Under the pieces are notes generated by a model that worked only from the letters and a program-made list of their open reading frames with translations, had not been told where the DNA came from and made no database searches. The position numbers were made by a program, and so were the translations under genes. From the NCBI GenBank assembly GCA_035610835.1, contig CM069455.1:38347278-38411277 (forward strand): a stretch of 64,000 nt of DNA, written 5' to 3'. The DNA is from Ophiura sarsii (taxonomy: Eukaryota > Echinodermata > Ophiuroidea > Amphilepidida > Ophiuridae). Position 1 is the stretch's first letter, and the number at the start of each line of letters is the position of its first letter. Below are positions 44,896-57,534 of the stretch, piece after piece.

Positions 44896-47800
44896 ATATA
44901 GCACAGTCCAGAATCTTGAACCTAAAGTACACTTTTCCATTACTTCAAACAGAAAAACTAACACATCTAATTAGTATTTACTGTATGATTGAATTATAGG
45001 CTAAAATGCAGAGCGCCGTTACAATATACCTTTTTACTATTACTACCCTTTCAATATTAGGCAAATAATGTATCATTCCAATTGATTGAGCAGAATTCTA
45101 GCATAATTGTAGTTGAAATGTAACAACTGCTGTTGATTTCGTGTCATTGGAATTAGTTCAATGGGCAGAATCGTTTCTAAAACTGCGCTCGTAATTTATA
45201 TATGGCTATTGAAGAAACACTGGAACATCAATTGTTTCAAGAAAGATTGGTGACCGGTCAAATAAATGAAGACAAATAATAATTCATCAATAAAAAGTTA
45301 ACAGGTAGGCGCAGATTAAAAAGATCTTGGCAAATCAAAAAATGAAGAAAACAAAATGAACAAATACAAAAATGATACGATATCGCACAAATATATCGAA
45401 GTGATACAGTCAAAAAACAAAAAAGACAAATCAGAAAATGATTAAATAGCTTTATACTTGCCACTCCTTCTCAGATAAGATACTTGCAGGCCTTTGTATA
45501 TTACAGTGTATGTATGACACTTGTACTATCCACCAGATCCGAGGAAAGATTGTTTGAACAAATTGAAATACATCGTATTATATGGTTGTGTTTTTCATTA
45601 AAGCCCGGCTGGTTTTCTCGTGATAGACTCTTCACATTCAAATCAAACGATTAGGCCTGATGGTTTCTAACAATTAATTGCAATATGATTTATGCTGGAT
45701 TCGTTATGATGAAGCAAATCAGTATAAGGAGTGAGGGTAAAGCACACAATTCACGATCCTCCCCCCCCCCCTACTTTCCTAAGTCAGCTCACTCCCGTTC
45801 CTATTTCACCAAATAATCGAGAGAAAACCCACATAATTACCTAATTTAGCATAAAAATTGTCCGAACTCTGACAAAACGATGAGTGAAAAGACATCAATT
45901 TTCAGACTAAAATTCAAAAAAGGAAATTGGATAAGTTTTATTTTGAGATTAAAAATAAAAACACAAGTTTCCCAAACTGAGTACAAAACTGCAAGAAAAT
46001 CTACTTTCAATTTTGTTTCGGTGTTGAGGGCGTTCCCTTGAAAGATCACATAATATACCTTTAAGAGATCAAATTAACGAGCGACTGGTTTGTTCAAATC
46101 CTTGTTTTCTTTGAAGATACTGATGTCTTCCATCAAAAGAACACCATTTTGTTTTTTTGGGGAGGTTGATTTTCATTTTTTCCGCAATGGGACGTCGAAT
46201 ACTAGTACACTCTCCAAATTACTGTCTGCTAGCTATATTCGGTGCATTTGGGTGAAAAGAGAAAAGTTGTGTCAAATCTTACTATTACAGAAAATACCAG
46301 GGTTCTTTGGTTAAATATTGTGTTTATAGTCTACAAATCACAAATAGCACACATTTCTTTCATATTAAGAGCACTGTTTACCTTTTCTGCACATGTAAAT
46401 TAATGGTTAGAGATGGGGTCTATCTTGAATTAAAACACCGATAGTGATGGGCGCTAGCAACGACGGTTAACTTGTGCAAGTCTTTCCTGGATTCCCCTCC
46501 CTTCATACCTATACAACAGCATTACCAATCAGGTAAATACTATTTAATATAGCTGCTTCATTACCAACCAACTTTTTCTCAGGTTTTTATGCCAGCGGGC
46601 AAAGACTTAATTGAATAATAAATAAATAAATTATGTAAGAGATAGGGTTCCTCAAAAATGTAATAAATAATAAAAAGATTCCATCATTTTTTTCTTCTTC
46701 AGGTCTGATAAAATAATACTGTTTCAATAACGCCACCTCAAATACTTGATGCATTGCCATGCATGCCCCTGCATTGAAAAAATATATAAAAGCCAACAAA
46801 ATCAGAATTTTCTTCAAATTGGCAAATTGCCTATCCGTTGTTATTCTGTTGGTATTCAAAGTGTGTTGCATATGAATAGAAAATTGATTTACAAGGACAT
46901 AAAATTTGAAGCAATCACCTTTTCATTGATATGAAACACAATTTGAACATATTTCGAAAAATCTGAAAAATTGGCGATTGAAATAAATTCCGATTTAATA
47001 AAGAGGAGTTTAGGCCTATATATCTTGTTGAGGAGTTTATGACTGAAGCCGCATTCCTCTGACCAAATCAAGTTGTATGAAAATGAGATTGACAGTTATT
47101 TGATAAAAGTGCTTGGCTCTGTATCTAAATCTGAATATATTGAATTTAACTGCCATGTATCAATGATAAGGCGCATTATTTATTGGTGCACTTTCAGTGA
47201 GTTTTATCATCCAATATAATACAAAAAGGTGTATCATAAATCAATCTATTGCAGTTTTCTAACTGCATTCTGATGCAGAGTAGAGCCAGATGGTCGCTTT
47301 ACAGTTTTATAGCAATGGTATCATGAATCGCATTTATTATAGTGAAACTTTCTGAATAATTTATAAATGAGAAAAGATACTGAAAGGATGTATTCCAAGC
47401 AGGCAAGATGAGAAACCTTTCCTGGTTCAAGTAATCATAGTCAGTGCATATTTTCTCATGATTATTTATATTTTGCTGTTTTGCTGTTGTTCTCTATGGC
47501 CCGTATTCCCGTACGTATTTAAACGATAGATCCTTGTTCTCAAGGATCTATAGTTAAACACGGTTTTAATATGAATCAGTTTTATGCACTAAGGCCCAGG
47601 CTGTTTAAATGTTGTTTTACAACATTTTAAACTAACTTGTTAAATCTGACATTGTATGACCTCAAAATTAGTTACACAGACAACATGAATTATTCTGAAA
47701 GCTGTCGTATTTATTTGGATGTACATAAAACGTGTCCAAAAGAAACTGGGCCAAAAATTAGAAAGCTGATAATTCTGTAACTTAATACAAGCTTGGTGTT

Positions 47801-49089
47801 TTATGGGGGCGTGTATGTATTTGAAGAGCTGTTATGCAAAAGAGTTTACATCCATTTTAGTGAATTTGAGGGGAAAAAAACCCATGAAAGTGTTCTGGAC
47901 TAGTGTGATTGATGCTTTGAAATATTATGTGTATAATTAAAGAGGTACATAGTATACCGGTTAAATATGTCTTTAAATCAATCACTTTTTATTTATTTAT
48001 TTTAATATGTTTTTTTATTTTTCAAAAAAATGGATGTAGGCCCTTTTGCAATAAAAATCAATAAAATGCACCAGTTTATCACACACAAAAAATCACTCAT
48101 CAATTCAAAAATGGGAATGAACAAATGAATTTAATGGTACACACAGTTGAGATTAACAAGAACAATACGTATTTAAAGTATTACAGTGGGGCTGTGGGTA
48201 TGATTTTACGGGCACATGCCTTTTGTATAACATCTAGGACTTCTGCATTAAATTACTATGGGATTTAAGGTCTTTTTCAACACATTACCCACATTGCTAG
48301 AAAAAAACTATATATTGCCGGTTATAACTCATTTTTGAACAAATGGACGGCATATCAGCTCTTCATGTTTCACTGTCTTAATCTCATCGATGCAAAATTC
48401 CTTTTAGTTTTAGATACAAAGTGCTGTAGGTTGCAAGGCATATTTACCAGTTTACGGGAAAACCACTCATGCGACGAATTTGCAGTTTGGGATTTTTGCA
48501 GCGTGTGAGTTAGGGAATAAAATATAGTTCTTAGCTGTTTTGCTATATTTGCTGCGTTATACGCACAACGCATGGCGCCGGCGACTTTGTGTAGGGCACG
48601 CTAACGCGATGATCACACGCACTGAAGTTATTATTTTTCGAATGAATTAAGCCCCGCCCAATCTATACACCATTGTCTCTTAAATTCATAACAGTCATTA
48701 CTTCAGAAGTGTTTCCTTTATTTATATGAATTAGATAGACAAAGGTTGTCATGACTTCGGGAATGATTGACAGGACATCAGTAATATTGAGACCAATTAT
48801 TTTCAATTCCACGACTTGTAAATGATCGACACCAGTTTGCCCAAACAATATCTGTTTGCTGTAGAGACCAAACAAAAACAGTAAAGCGGATAAATGTTGA
48901 AATAAAGTAAGCCACTTCTTCATATTTAGGAATCAGAACGGATATACCTGAGGTAAATCTGTGACATTTTGAGAGAAAAGCATACATGGGGAACTTTGTG
49001 GGATGGGCCTATATGCAATGACATTGTATAAGCAGGTCAAAAACCATTTCCACCAATTTGACTGTAAACGCTGGTCATCTATTGAAGAT
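44896..49089. other. AT-rich sequence with weak coding hints
   Basis: No gene is established. Minus-strand frames at 48663-48923 (86 residues, two hydrophobic segments) and 46587-46871 (94 residues, hydrophobic) could be exons of a membrane protein, but I could not join them with convincing splice sites. A poly-C run lies at 45762-45771. Near 47737-47790 there is a fragment like the mariner-type TIR at 59540. Confidence 0.3.
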
Positions 49090-49465
49090 TATACTGTTAA
49101 CTGAAAGTGTCTATAATTGAACAAAACGTCTATATATCTATATAGTATAGGAGGATATGTATCAATGGGGGAATAAGCCTTTGTTGTATTAATACGTACA
49201 AGACTGAATTATATTGGACCAGTTACCATTCAAATTCAATTTACGGCTCACTGAACACACTCTTAGTAGAGAGAGATTTACAGTAATGCACCAATTAGGT
49301 TAAGTGTTTATAATTCAGTCTATGTTTTAGTCCAGTATATTTAAGTACCTTGTCTAAAGAGAGGTCTATAATTCAGTGTACAGACAATAGCTAATTCCCC
49401 ATTCACTGAGCACCACAACTTATAGACGTTTTGTCCAATTGTAGACACTTTGAGTTTACAGTTAT
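49090..49465. mobile_element. TIR element at the left edge of R1 copy B
   Basis: Inverted ends of about 45 bp (TATACTGTTAACTGAAAGTG and, complemented, TATAACTGTAAACTCAAAGT) enclose 290 bp of non-coding sequence. The right TIR overlaps the TTTGAGTTTACAGTT start of R1. It may therefore be part of the R1 structure and not an insertion. Confidence 0.6.
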
Positions 49466-49568
49466 ATTAACTTTTACTTTATACGGTCAAATAAAGTGAC
49501 TTGCTCTATATTTTTCGTCAATCACTTGACGCATGGCTTTTACATATTTGCTCATTAATTGTACAGTA

Positions 49569-50438
49569 CAGACTGTAACCAAAAAAGTTATACAATCGCA
49601 ATTTTATTTTTAACCCAATGTTAAAATCATGCGATGTCAAAATCTTTTACACTTTGTGTTAAGTTTCGTTTTGGCTACCAGAATAATTTTATTTGGTCTT
49701 TTTAACTACTTGCGTTTAAAATTTATGACTAATCTACAAAGTCGTCTAGAAATCGGGTTGGGCCACTTTCACAATATCGTACAAACTTGCTTGTATAAAT
49801 TAAATGGTTAGGGTAGCATGCAAGGAACATTAAAGAGAACAATATAATTATTTTCAAATAGTTTTATTTCATTTGAATAAATAAATTCATAAAATAATTA
49901 TATCTTGAAAAATTTATTTGGAGTTCATAAATAAAATAGCTCATTAGTTCTCTGAGCAAACGGTAAACACAAAGACTGTCTCAATCATTGTCATTCTAAA
50001 GTTCTGTTTACAACCATAAAAACTAGCTCTTCAAATGTGAATTGGGGCACTTGTTGAGCGGCAGCCATGCTCTTGTCTTAGTAAGGTATGGTTTTAATTC
50101 TACCTCACACTGCAGATATTTGTAAAAACCTTACCTTCTTTGATATACTTTTAATCACTTGAAATGAATCATTGTTGTTTAACAGAGCGCTCTACTGCTA
50201 TGTTCCTGGTTCGATTCCATTCATTCATCCTAGTGGTTTTACCATTGATTAAACCGAAGTGGCCCAGGTGATTTCATGACTACTTTAGACAATTGATCAT
50301 TACCGACCATCGATTGTCATAAATCAAAGCTTATTCGAAAACTAAGACTCGCATACCATTAAAATTCAAAACAGAAAGTCTACGGGAGATATTTTTAAAT
50401 CTTTTTTTAAAACTCTATAACTTTTTTTGTTGTTACAG
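49569..50438. mobile_element. TIR element inserted in R1 copy B
   Basis: Copies A and D lack this block. The left end is CAGACTGTAACCAAAAAAGT after a TA. The right end complements to CTGTAACAACAAAAAAAGTT, lacking the outermost bases. About 17 bp of R1 beside the right end are missing relative to copy A, so end and flank were deleted together. A 60-residue frame has no transposase features. A tRNA-like B-box word, GGTTCGATTCC, occurs at 50208-50218. Confidence 0.6.
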
Positions 50439-51497
50439 CAGCGACGCCCTATTCTTGATTTTTACTTTAGAAGCAGATTTTCTTGCAGATTTTCATTTTT
50501 GATAATGCATAATCCTAAAGATCTTGTAAGTTACGGAGCAATACGATTCCGATTACGTCCAAATCATGGTTTGAAGAGGTTCTGCGCCCGACAACTTATT
50601 TTCTGAGTGTTTTTTGGTTTGTAATACAATTCCATGGTTTGAAACCGTGTTAACGCCGTTAACATTGTTTTCGGCTACGATCGCAACTGTACATACCCCA
50701 ACTCAATAGTACGGAATGCTTTTTAGGGATGGAAATCGAATAAATATATGTTGAATTCCTTAAATAATTGGAAGCGCAGCTTTTCATTGTGATCGAGTAA
50801 AGTTATGAGATTTTTTTAAGGAAATACAGTCACTCGATTTATGAATCCGTCCGTGAAGTCTTTCCTTTAGTCAACCTTATGTGTACACATTTTACAAAGA
50901 TCACACTAATAATTGTATACTTAAAACACCTGATAACATCTAGGTTGAGGTGCCGATAACGAGAGAAAAGAAATGTGCAGTGCAAATGAAAATACAAATC
51001 ATACGCATCGGTTGAAAAACCTGGTTGGAAATCACAAAAGATAGGGCTGTCATACCTACGGCGATTAGACCTTGCGATTGCGTTGCGCTAAAAAAAGTAT
51101 CAAAGCGCGCAAGGCAAACTCATTTTAAAAGGTCTCTAATAAGAACCGATTGGGGATGCAGTGGACACTGGCTAGAACGGGAGAGGGTTCCCATTTAACA
51201 CGCAGGAATAAAGCTCTAAGTACGCTCCTATTCCGCTTATTACATTTTCACGACCCATTGTGTTTCTAGTGTTTACATCTTAGTCGCTGACTGCGTTACA
51301 AGGGCGTTCTCAATACGTTTGCACAACGTTCTCTACGTCGTGTGCACGGATAGCACAGAGCGGTTGCACGAAGCTTGGACAAAAGAGGAGGAGGAAACAC
51401 AACGCGATCGACCTCGTTAACTAAATATTTATTTTTCCTTTTACCTTCGATAGCGATTCTGTTAGAATCGAAACGCCAGGTCCTCTTATATTTATTA

Positions 51498-52284
51498 GGG
51501 GAAGGTGGGGTAATGGCGGACACATTTTGTTAGAGAGGTATAACCCACATATACTACGTCATATAACAATAAAAATCATGTAAACACAAAGCACTGTGAA
51601 GGTTCTACCTTTTATCAAGTTTTTATCAACTCATCATTTTGAAATTCGAAGCTACGACGCAATAAAAAAATGGCGTCGTCCGGCATTACCCCACACTTTG
51701 GGGGTAATCCCGGACCGTATTTATCAATGGCAGCTCTCTTTTTATTGGAATATAGCATTTCAATGGGAGTTAAAAAATACCCTTTTTAAAAGTGTAGCAG
51801 AAATCAAAGAACAATGTCACATATTTATATGGTCAACAACTATTACCGATTTATGATGTTAAATTGACCACGCCCATATTGGTTACCATGGAAACGGTAC
51901 ATGTCCGGGATTACCCCAATCCATGTACAATGTATGGTCACATCCTCTCTTATTATTATGCTCATCATTGTGACTCCGAATTCATTTCTTTTTTATCAGA
52001 AGGTATCATACATTACATAAAAAAATAATAAGACTTTGTTTTCCTTGATGTAGAAATACCAGTTTCAAAGAGAAATTAATGCACCAAAATATCAACTTGC
52101 CCAAAAAGTGATTTTTGTAATTCTCGCGAGAATTTGCGAGACAACCATCCCATTTAGGTTTTGTGTGATTTCAATGGAGAGGCACCTAACATCATAGGAT
52201 GGCAAAATACCACCTTCTTTCACCTGCCTTTAGATACAGCCCTGTCCGCGATTACCCCGCGTCCGCCATTACCCCACCTTCCCC
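51498..52284. mobile_element. TA-flanked TIR element, GGGGAAGGTGGGG type
   Basis: The TIR is GGGGAAGGTGGGGTAATGGC at the left, complementary to the right end. TA flanks at 51496-51497 and 52285-52286. Copy A of R1 shows the unoccupied site with a single TA (21493-21494), so ends and duplication are exact. Internal CCGGNATTACCCC-like modules repeat the inner TIR sequence. No transposase. A truncated copy lies at 12820-13196. Confidence 0.92.
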
Positions 52285-52519
52285 TACACTAAATATTTCT
52301 ATTCACATTTACCATGTTTACAATAGATCATACATTCATGTGTACCCTGTGTGTGCAATCTGTTTGCCGCTCTGGTATAACCATGGATTTAGTAGAGGGA
52401 GATAACCTACTGGAGGGTCCTGCATACATTTTGCTTGTACAGTTCTGATCTGAGAGAAATTCACTAAATCTTACTAGACGCTCTGAAGCACTGTTGATTG
52501 GACATGCAATTTGTTAAAT

Positions 52520-52619
52520 NNNNNNNNNNNNNNNNNNNNNNNNNNNNNNNNNNNNNNNNNNNNNNNNNNNNNNNNNNNNNNNNNNNNNNNNNNNNNNNNN
52601 NNNNNNNNNNNNNNNNNNN
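52520..52619. other. Assembly gap (100 N)
   Basis: Exactly 100 unknown bases; frames crossing it are meaningless. Confidence 0.99.
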
Positions 52620-52815
52620 TCAATAATTTTTCGCGGCTCAACGTGTTCCAAATTTTCACAACGTATCACAGCGTGCTCTTAACGTATACGACGTATCCCA
52701 AACTTACCCCTACTTGTACAAGCGTACACCAACGTACGCCAACTTACGCCAACGTATTTTTCGATATTTGAATACGTTGTTATACGTTCAGGCGATACGC
52801 CATGGTGTGACAGGG
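52620..52815. repeat. ACGTA-motif degenerate repeat, right end
   Basis: Dense ACGTATAC/AACGTA words end in GGCGATACGCCATGGTGTGACAGGGC-like sequence (split here: GGCGATACGCCATGG then TGTGACAGGGC). The same right end occurs at 55465-55490. The left part is lost in the gap. Confidence 0.65.
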
Positions 52816-52849
52816 CTACCGTACAGCTAGCGCGCATTCGGCGTTTTGG

Positions 52850-53100
52850 GAACTTATTTGATTTGATTTGATTTGATTTATTTCGGTATCTCCACATATA
52901 TATAACAATGACAAGGATAATAAATATAGAGAATCTTAAGATACACTTAAAATTACAAAACCACACAAAATTGGAGAAATACAAACAGGATAACCCTTTA
53001 AGCCCGAGGCTATTTCCGAAGGGGGTCCTAAGGAAAACAAAAATACAACACGTACATCAACAGACACTGTATACATATTTAAAATTGATATTGTTGTGAG
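52850..53100 (-). mobile_element. Probable LINE 3' end fragment (L2/CR1-like)
   Basis: On the minus strand, sequence containing CCCTTCGGAAATAGCCTCGG is followed by an AAATAAATCAAATCAAATCA tail. This resembles the 3' untranslated end and short-repeat tail of L2/CR1 LINEs in marine invertebrates (from memory). No reverse transcriptase remains on the upstream side. Confidence 0.45.
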
Positions 53101-54759
53101 ATAATTTGAGACAGGACACAAATGTAAGGTAGTGGTAGCTTGTAACTGCAACCCAACAATTATCAAATTTATTCACCATGACCCTATGGTCAGTCATGGG
53201 ATCGCACGCAATCATTAATAATAATTTTCCAAAACACAACAATTACAAACTTGACAAGTTTGATATTTTAGTTCCCTCGAAGGGATTGATTCCATGTACA
53301 GTAGAATTGAACTTGTTGAAAATAATTGTACCATTGACATGTGGATGTCGCCGGATTAGCCCGACTATGTGAATATCGGATACCAAAATCTGTAAGTTGT
53401 CCACATTCTGAAACCTGACATGTAATTACTTTGGAATTAGTGCGAGTTTGATAGTACAATTAAGACCACACAAATCAGATCGGTATAATTATTACAATGT
53501 CTATACCTCTATTATATGTTCTCATTTCAATGAGATTAGTTATTCAATTTTAGCAAATTTCTTAAATCTTAAATATGACATTTTCTTTTTCAATTTTAAT
53601 TTGTAGCTAAATGTAGTACAATTTGAAAAAGCCTAAGTCTCTGTCTAAGCAAAGGCAGATCGGTACACTTAATACAATGACTGTACCAATACCTTTTTCT
53701 AAAACCAATGAGATTAATTAATTACTTATTTCCAATTTTCTGATGACAATACACCAATTTGAGGCCTTAAAACGACCCACATAAGCAAAAGACCCCACGG
53801 AAAGATACCGTCTTGAAGATACAATCTCGTGCCAGCAACTCTGCTGAACAGCACTTGAATGTGCAATATACGTCCAACATTGGTGTCCATGGATTACAAG
53901 CCCTATGATAAGAGTACCGCAAGCACCTGTACTCTCCAATCCTAGTGGCTGAAAACCAGCAACCCACTGGGCCCACCGCAGGTTGCCAGGAATGGATTAT
54001 AACTGCTCATCAGCCTTGGCGGGTTTTCTTTGCAAGACGCGCAGAAAACATTCCCTTAATTAAAGCCTGACCTGCGGACCGAAAAGGCTCCATGCATGAT
54101 AAATATCTTATCAATCGCACCATAGAAGTGCCGGGGAAAGATCAACGACCGCAGTCCTCCGGCCCACCTAACCCTGCATAGACGACCGAGTGGAGTTGGA
54201 TCCACTTGAGCACAACCAGATCGTGCAGGTTTGCCGGTTTTTTTCGGGATTTTTTAGGACTGCTGCGTTTTCCCTCTTTATAGGTCTACCTCTTGGACAT
54301 AATTATATAATATATATTTTATATATATATATATCGGACCAATGTGGAACCTAACAATTAGCATATATCTGGCGTGATATAGAGCCGAATATTCAATAGC
54401 TTTATATCCATCGACTATATAATTATTTCCAAGAATACCAACTGGGAGTGGAGGGTGGGTTTCTCCTCCTTTGGCAAGTGTGGTTGTGGTTGCAGTCCCA
54501 AGACTGAATCGAAATGAAAGGGGTGCGGTGTGAACCCCGAAACAAAAAAATGGCGGGAAAAAAGGTGTCTCGTGACTCTGCAGCGGCGGAAGTTAACCTT
54601 ATAAGTCAGAGGGTTAACGGGCAAAGGCTCAATTTCCTTAACAACAACGTAGTTTTCTTTGTATACACCACGTAAAACTGTATTATGGAGTGGGTTTGAG
54701 TATATAAATGGGTCCCTTGAGTTATCTCATCCTCACTTCTTTCATGGGTCTGTCGTGCT
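53101..54759. other. Unassigned intergenic sequence
   Basis: No exon, RNA gene or transposon end could be supported. An AT microsatellite lies at 54307-54334. Short frames are not conserved elsewhere in the window. Confidence 0.35.
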
Positions 54760-55490
54760 GAACACATCAACCCATCATCATACCGCTACGAATACGCTAC
54801 GCTACGTTAAGTATACGTTAAGCATGACGTTAGTCATACGCTCGCATACGCTGTGATACGCTGTCATAAGTATTGTTATCCATGGTTTATAAGTTAGTGA
54901 TAGACGCTATCAATACGTTAGTCATACGCAATGTATATCGTTCAATACGCTATGGATTACGCTATAGATACGTGACAGGGCCTTACACGATCGCCCGGCA
55001 TAAGGTGAATACGTCAGAATACGTCGAAACTCGTTGGAAATTACGTCAGGCATACGTTAGACATACGGCACAACATATACGTTATCAACTCGTTATCACT
55101 TCCGTTGGCTGTGCGTTTCCGCCCGTCAGGCCTACAGTTCATCAACGTATACCAACTACGAGTAACGTACGAGTAACGTACCACTAACGTATGTCAGCGT
55201 ATGTCAACGTATATTTAACGTACCAACAAACTTACCGGGAACTTATGCAGAACGTACAAGCACACGTTGAGTATGTTCGAGAAATTTTGAGCATGCTCAA
55301 TATTTTTTCGTGGTCCAAATTGTCTCACAGCGTATCACAGCGTATCACAAGCGTGCTCTTAACGTAAACGACGTATCCAACGTACCCCTAACTTATACTC
55401 AGCGGTACACCAACGTACACCAACGTATTTTTCGATATTTCGCATACGTTGGCATACGTTGAGGCGATACGTTATGGTGTGACAGGGCCT
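54760..55490. repeat. ACGTA-motif degenerate repeat element
   Basis: Words such as TACGTTA, ATACGCT and AACGTACCA occur dozens of times in both orientations. The right boundary GATACGTTATGGTGTGACAG is shared with 52.8 kb. A GTGACAGGGCC word also lies inside at 54972. Most likely a non-autonomous transposon with dense internal binding-site-like repeats; coding capacity is absent. Confidence 0.6.
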
Positions 55491-55908
55491 TAAGAAATGT
55501 CATTTTTGTCATGTGCCCCCCCCCCCCCCCCCTCCCCACCACAACCCCCATGTCTGAAAACGAATTGACGCCCCTGGTAGATGGTACGCGTATCATTCCT
55601 GTCAAAGAAGACCCCAACGTTTTCTGGGATCCATTATCACTCATTCTGGCAGCCAAAGTAATATATATTTATGATATGAATCACTCCAAGTTTGAATATT
55701 GCGAATACTTGCGATGTACAGATACTGCCTACCATCTATGCGTGTCTGTCTTACAGTTCACAAACTTACTAAGACCAATTTATCCCTTCTTGACAGAAAA
55801 AGTGATCAATGTATTATTAAGAAATGGCTGGACACGCCCAAATATGGTGCTAATATGGCCCTGGTGCATATGAATGGTGGACTTGATATCCCACGTGTTT
55901 CTGATATA

Positions 55909-56483
55909 CAGTCATCACAATAAGTAACTGACTAGGTAATAAATGTGCTGATAACTCTAAAAGTATAACTCCTACATAAACATATTAAATATAAACATGT
56001 TGAGAAATTTTTCATCTTGAATTTTAGATATTACACGCTAAGAATGGCTGATTATTAAGGAAGTTACAATCCCCAAATGTACTGTCAAGTCTGATTTTTT
56101 ATTTTCAAATTTTCATTTTCAACACGGGGACTCCGACCGGCAAATTATTGATTACTGGTAGTGGTAGTGCCAATTCACCCGTCGATGGCCTGGTTGTTGG
56201 ATAGTCGGCCAGTGGCATTGTTACGGTTGATCAATACGGCACACACGCTTTACCTGTCATACTCTCCCCGTGTTGAAAAGAAAATGTTAAAATGAAAATC
56301 AGACTTGCCCTAACGTTTGGGATCGTAACTTCCTCATTAATCAACCATTCTTAGCGTGTAATATCTCAAAATCAAGAAGAGAATTTCTCAACAACTTTAT
56401 AATTATATATGTTTATGTAGGAGTTATACTTTTAGAGTTATCAGCATGTTTATTACCGGGTCAGTTACTTCTTGTGATGACTG
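55909..56483. mobile_element. Palindromic mariner-like MITE, CAGTCATCACAA termini
   Basis: Almost the whole 575 bp folds back. Ends are CAGTCATCACAATAAGTAAC and its complement, flanked by TA (TATA on both sides). It interrupts the LINE remnant. A homologous element lies at 63320-63866. No coding capacity. Confidence 0.85.
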
Positions 56484-57133
56484 TATATAGTGCTTCTCAC
56501 TGCTTATCGTACAGTAGAACCCGATATCTTGGTGAATCAACAATCAACAATTATTAAGCACTGAAGTTGAAACTCCAAAGAGAATCGGCTTGGAGCAAGA
56601 AATCTTCCACAATCGTTCTTGGGGACCAAGTCCACTGTAATTCTAAAGGATCCGACCAGCCACCGGTTCTGGAAAAATACAACAACAAAAAGGTCAAAGC
56701 AACCTTGAATAAAGATTCTATTCCTTATTGAAAGTCGGTAGTTGAACCACTCATCAATCAGGGAGACACGGCGAAATTGTTCTTTGAAACTGAAAAAAAT
56801 CTTACGTGGAAATCTATTATGTATATGGTCTTCCTGAAGGCGTTCTTAAGTTTGCAATTAATGCTGCAATTGACAGTCTCCCCAGGTTTGTGCACCTTGC
56901 AAATGGGGCAAACGTCTAAGTAGTAACTGCCCCCCTCTGTTCCAAAAAAGGTACTCTTCTCCACATCCTCAATAATTGAAATCAGATGCTTGATCGTTAC
57001 CTCTTGCGGCACAACAATATCATCCGCATTCTGATCTCCGCTTTCGAAGATAGCGAGACTTTTAAAGACAAAGGCGTCTTGATCAACGCCTATATAGAAG
57101 AGTGCCTCACCGGAGGGAAGACAGTTCCTCAAC

Positions 57134-57534
57134 CAGTGGCGTAGCTCAGGGGGGGGGGGTGGGTGGGGGGGGGGGGGCAAATGCCCCCACTGACGAAAAA
57201 ACTCAATTTGGGCCCCGCCCCCCCCCCCCCCTAAAAAAAAAGGGGTGAGAAAAAAAGTAAATAGGAAAAAAATGAGAAAAAAGACCGAGGTTATTAACCA
57301 TAAAGAAGGCAAAATTGCACATATAGTACATTTACTGTGCGATTATTTGTGACTGTGCGATTTTTTTTGGGACTGTGCGAATTTTTTTGACCTTAACCCC
57401 CCCCCCCCCCCCCCCCCCCCCACCCCACTTACGTGAAATCACGAGGTAAGTGACTTGGAAAAAATTTGGGGCAACCTTTTACGAAAATTTTAGAAATCTT
57501 GCCCCCCCTGAAAAAAATCCTAGCTACGCCACTG
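57134..57534. mobile_element. hAT-like MITE inserted in the LINE remnant
   Basis: Ends are CAGTGGCGTAGCTCAGGGGG and the complement of CAGTGGCGTAGCTAGG. Long G and C runs lie inside. LINE-derived coding sequence resumes directly on the other side, which fixes the boundaries. The flanks TCCTCAAC and CCTCCCTG do not give a clean 8-bp duplication. The 184-residue minus-strand frame crossing this site is an artefact. Confidence 0.75.

Larger units (their letters stand above)
49440..52519 (+). repeat. Interspersed repeat R1, copy B
   Basis: Very similar to copy A over its whole length, but carries two extra blocks: 49569-50438 and 51498-52284. It is cut off by the assembly gap at 52520, at the same sequence (TTTGTTAAAT) where copy A simply continues. 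Confidence 0.85.

Noticed and set aside
50170..50225. tRNA gene suggested by GGTTCGATTCC
   Set aside because: A B-box-like word is present but no convincing A box or paired acceptor stem; at most a SINE fragment inside a transposon.
52474..52771. Frames spanning the N gap
   Set aside because: They consist partly of unknown bases.
56758..57312. 184-residue minus-strand protein
   Set aside because: Antisense to the LINE remnant and crosses a MITE boundary. The plus strand carries the recognisable knuckle and endonuclease motifs.
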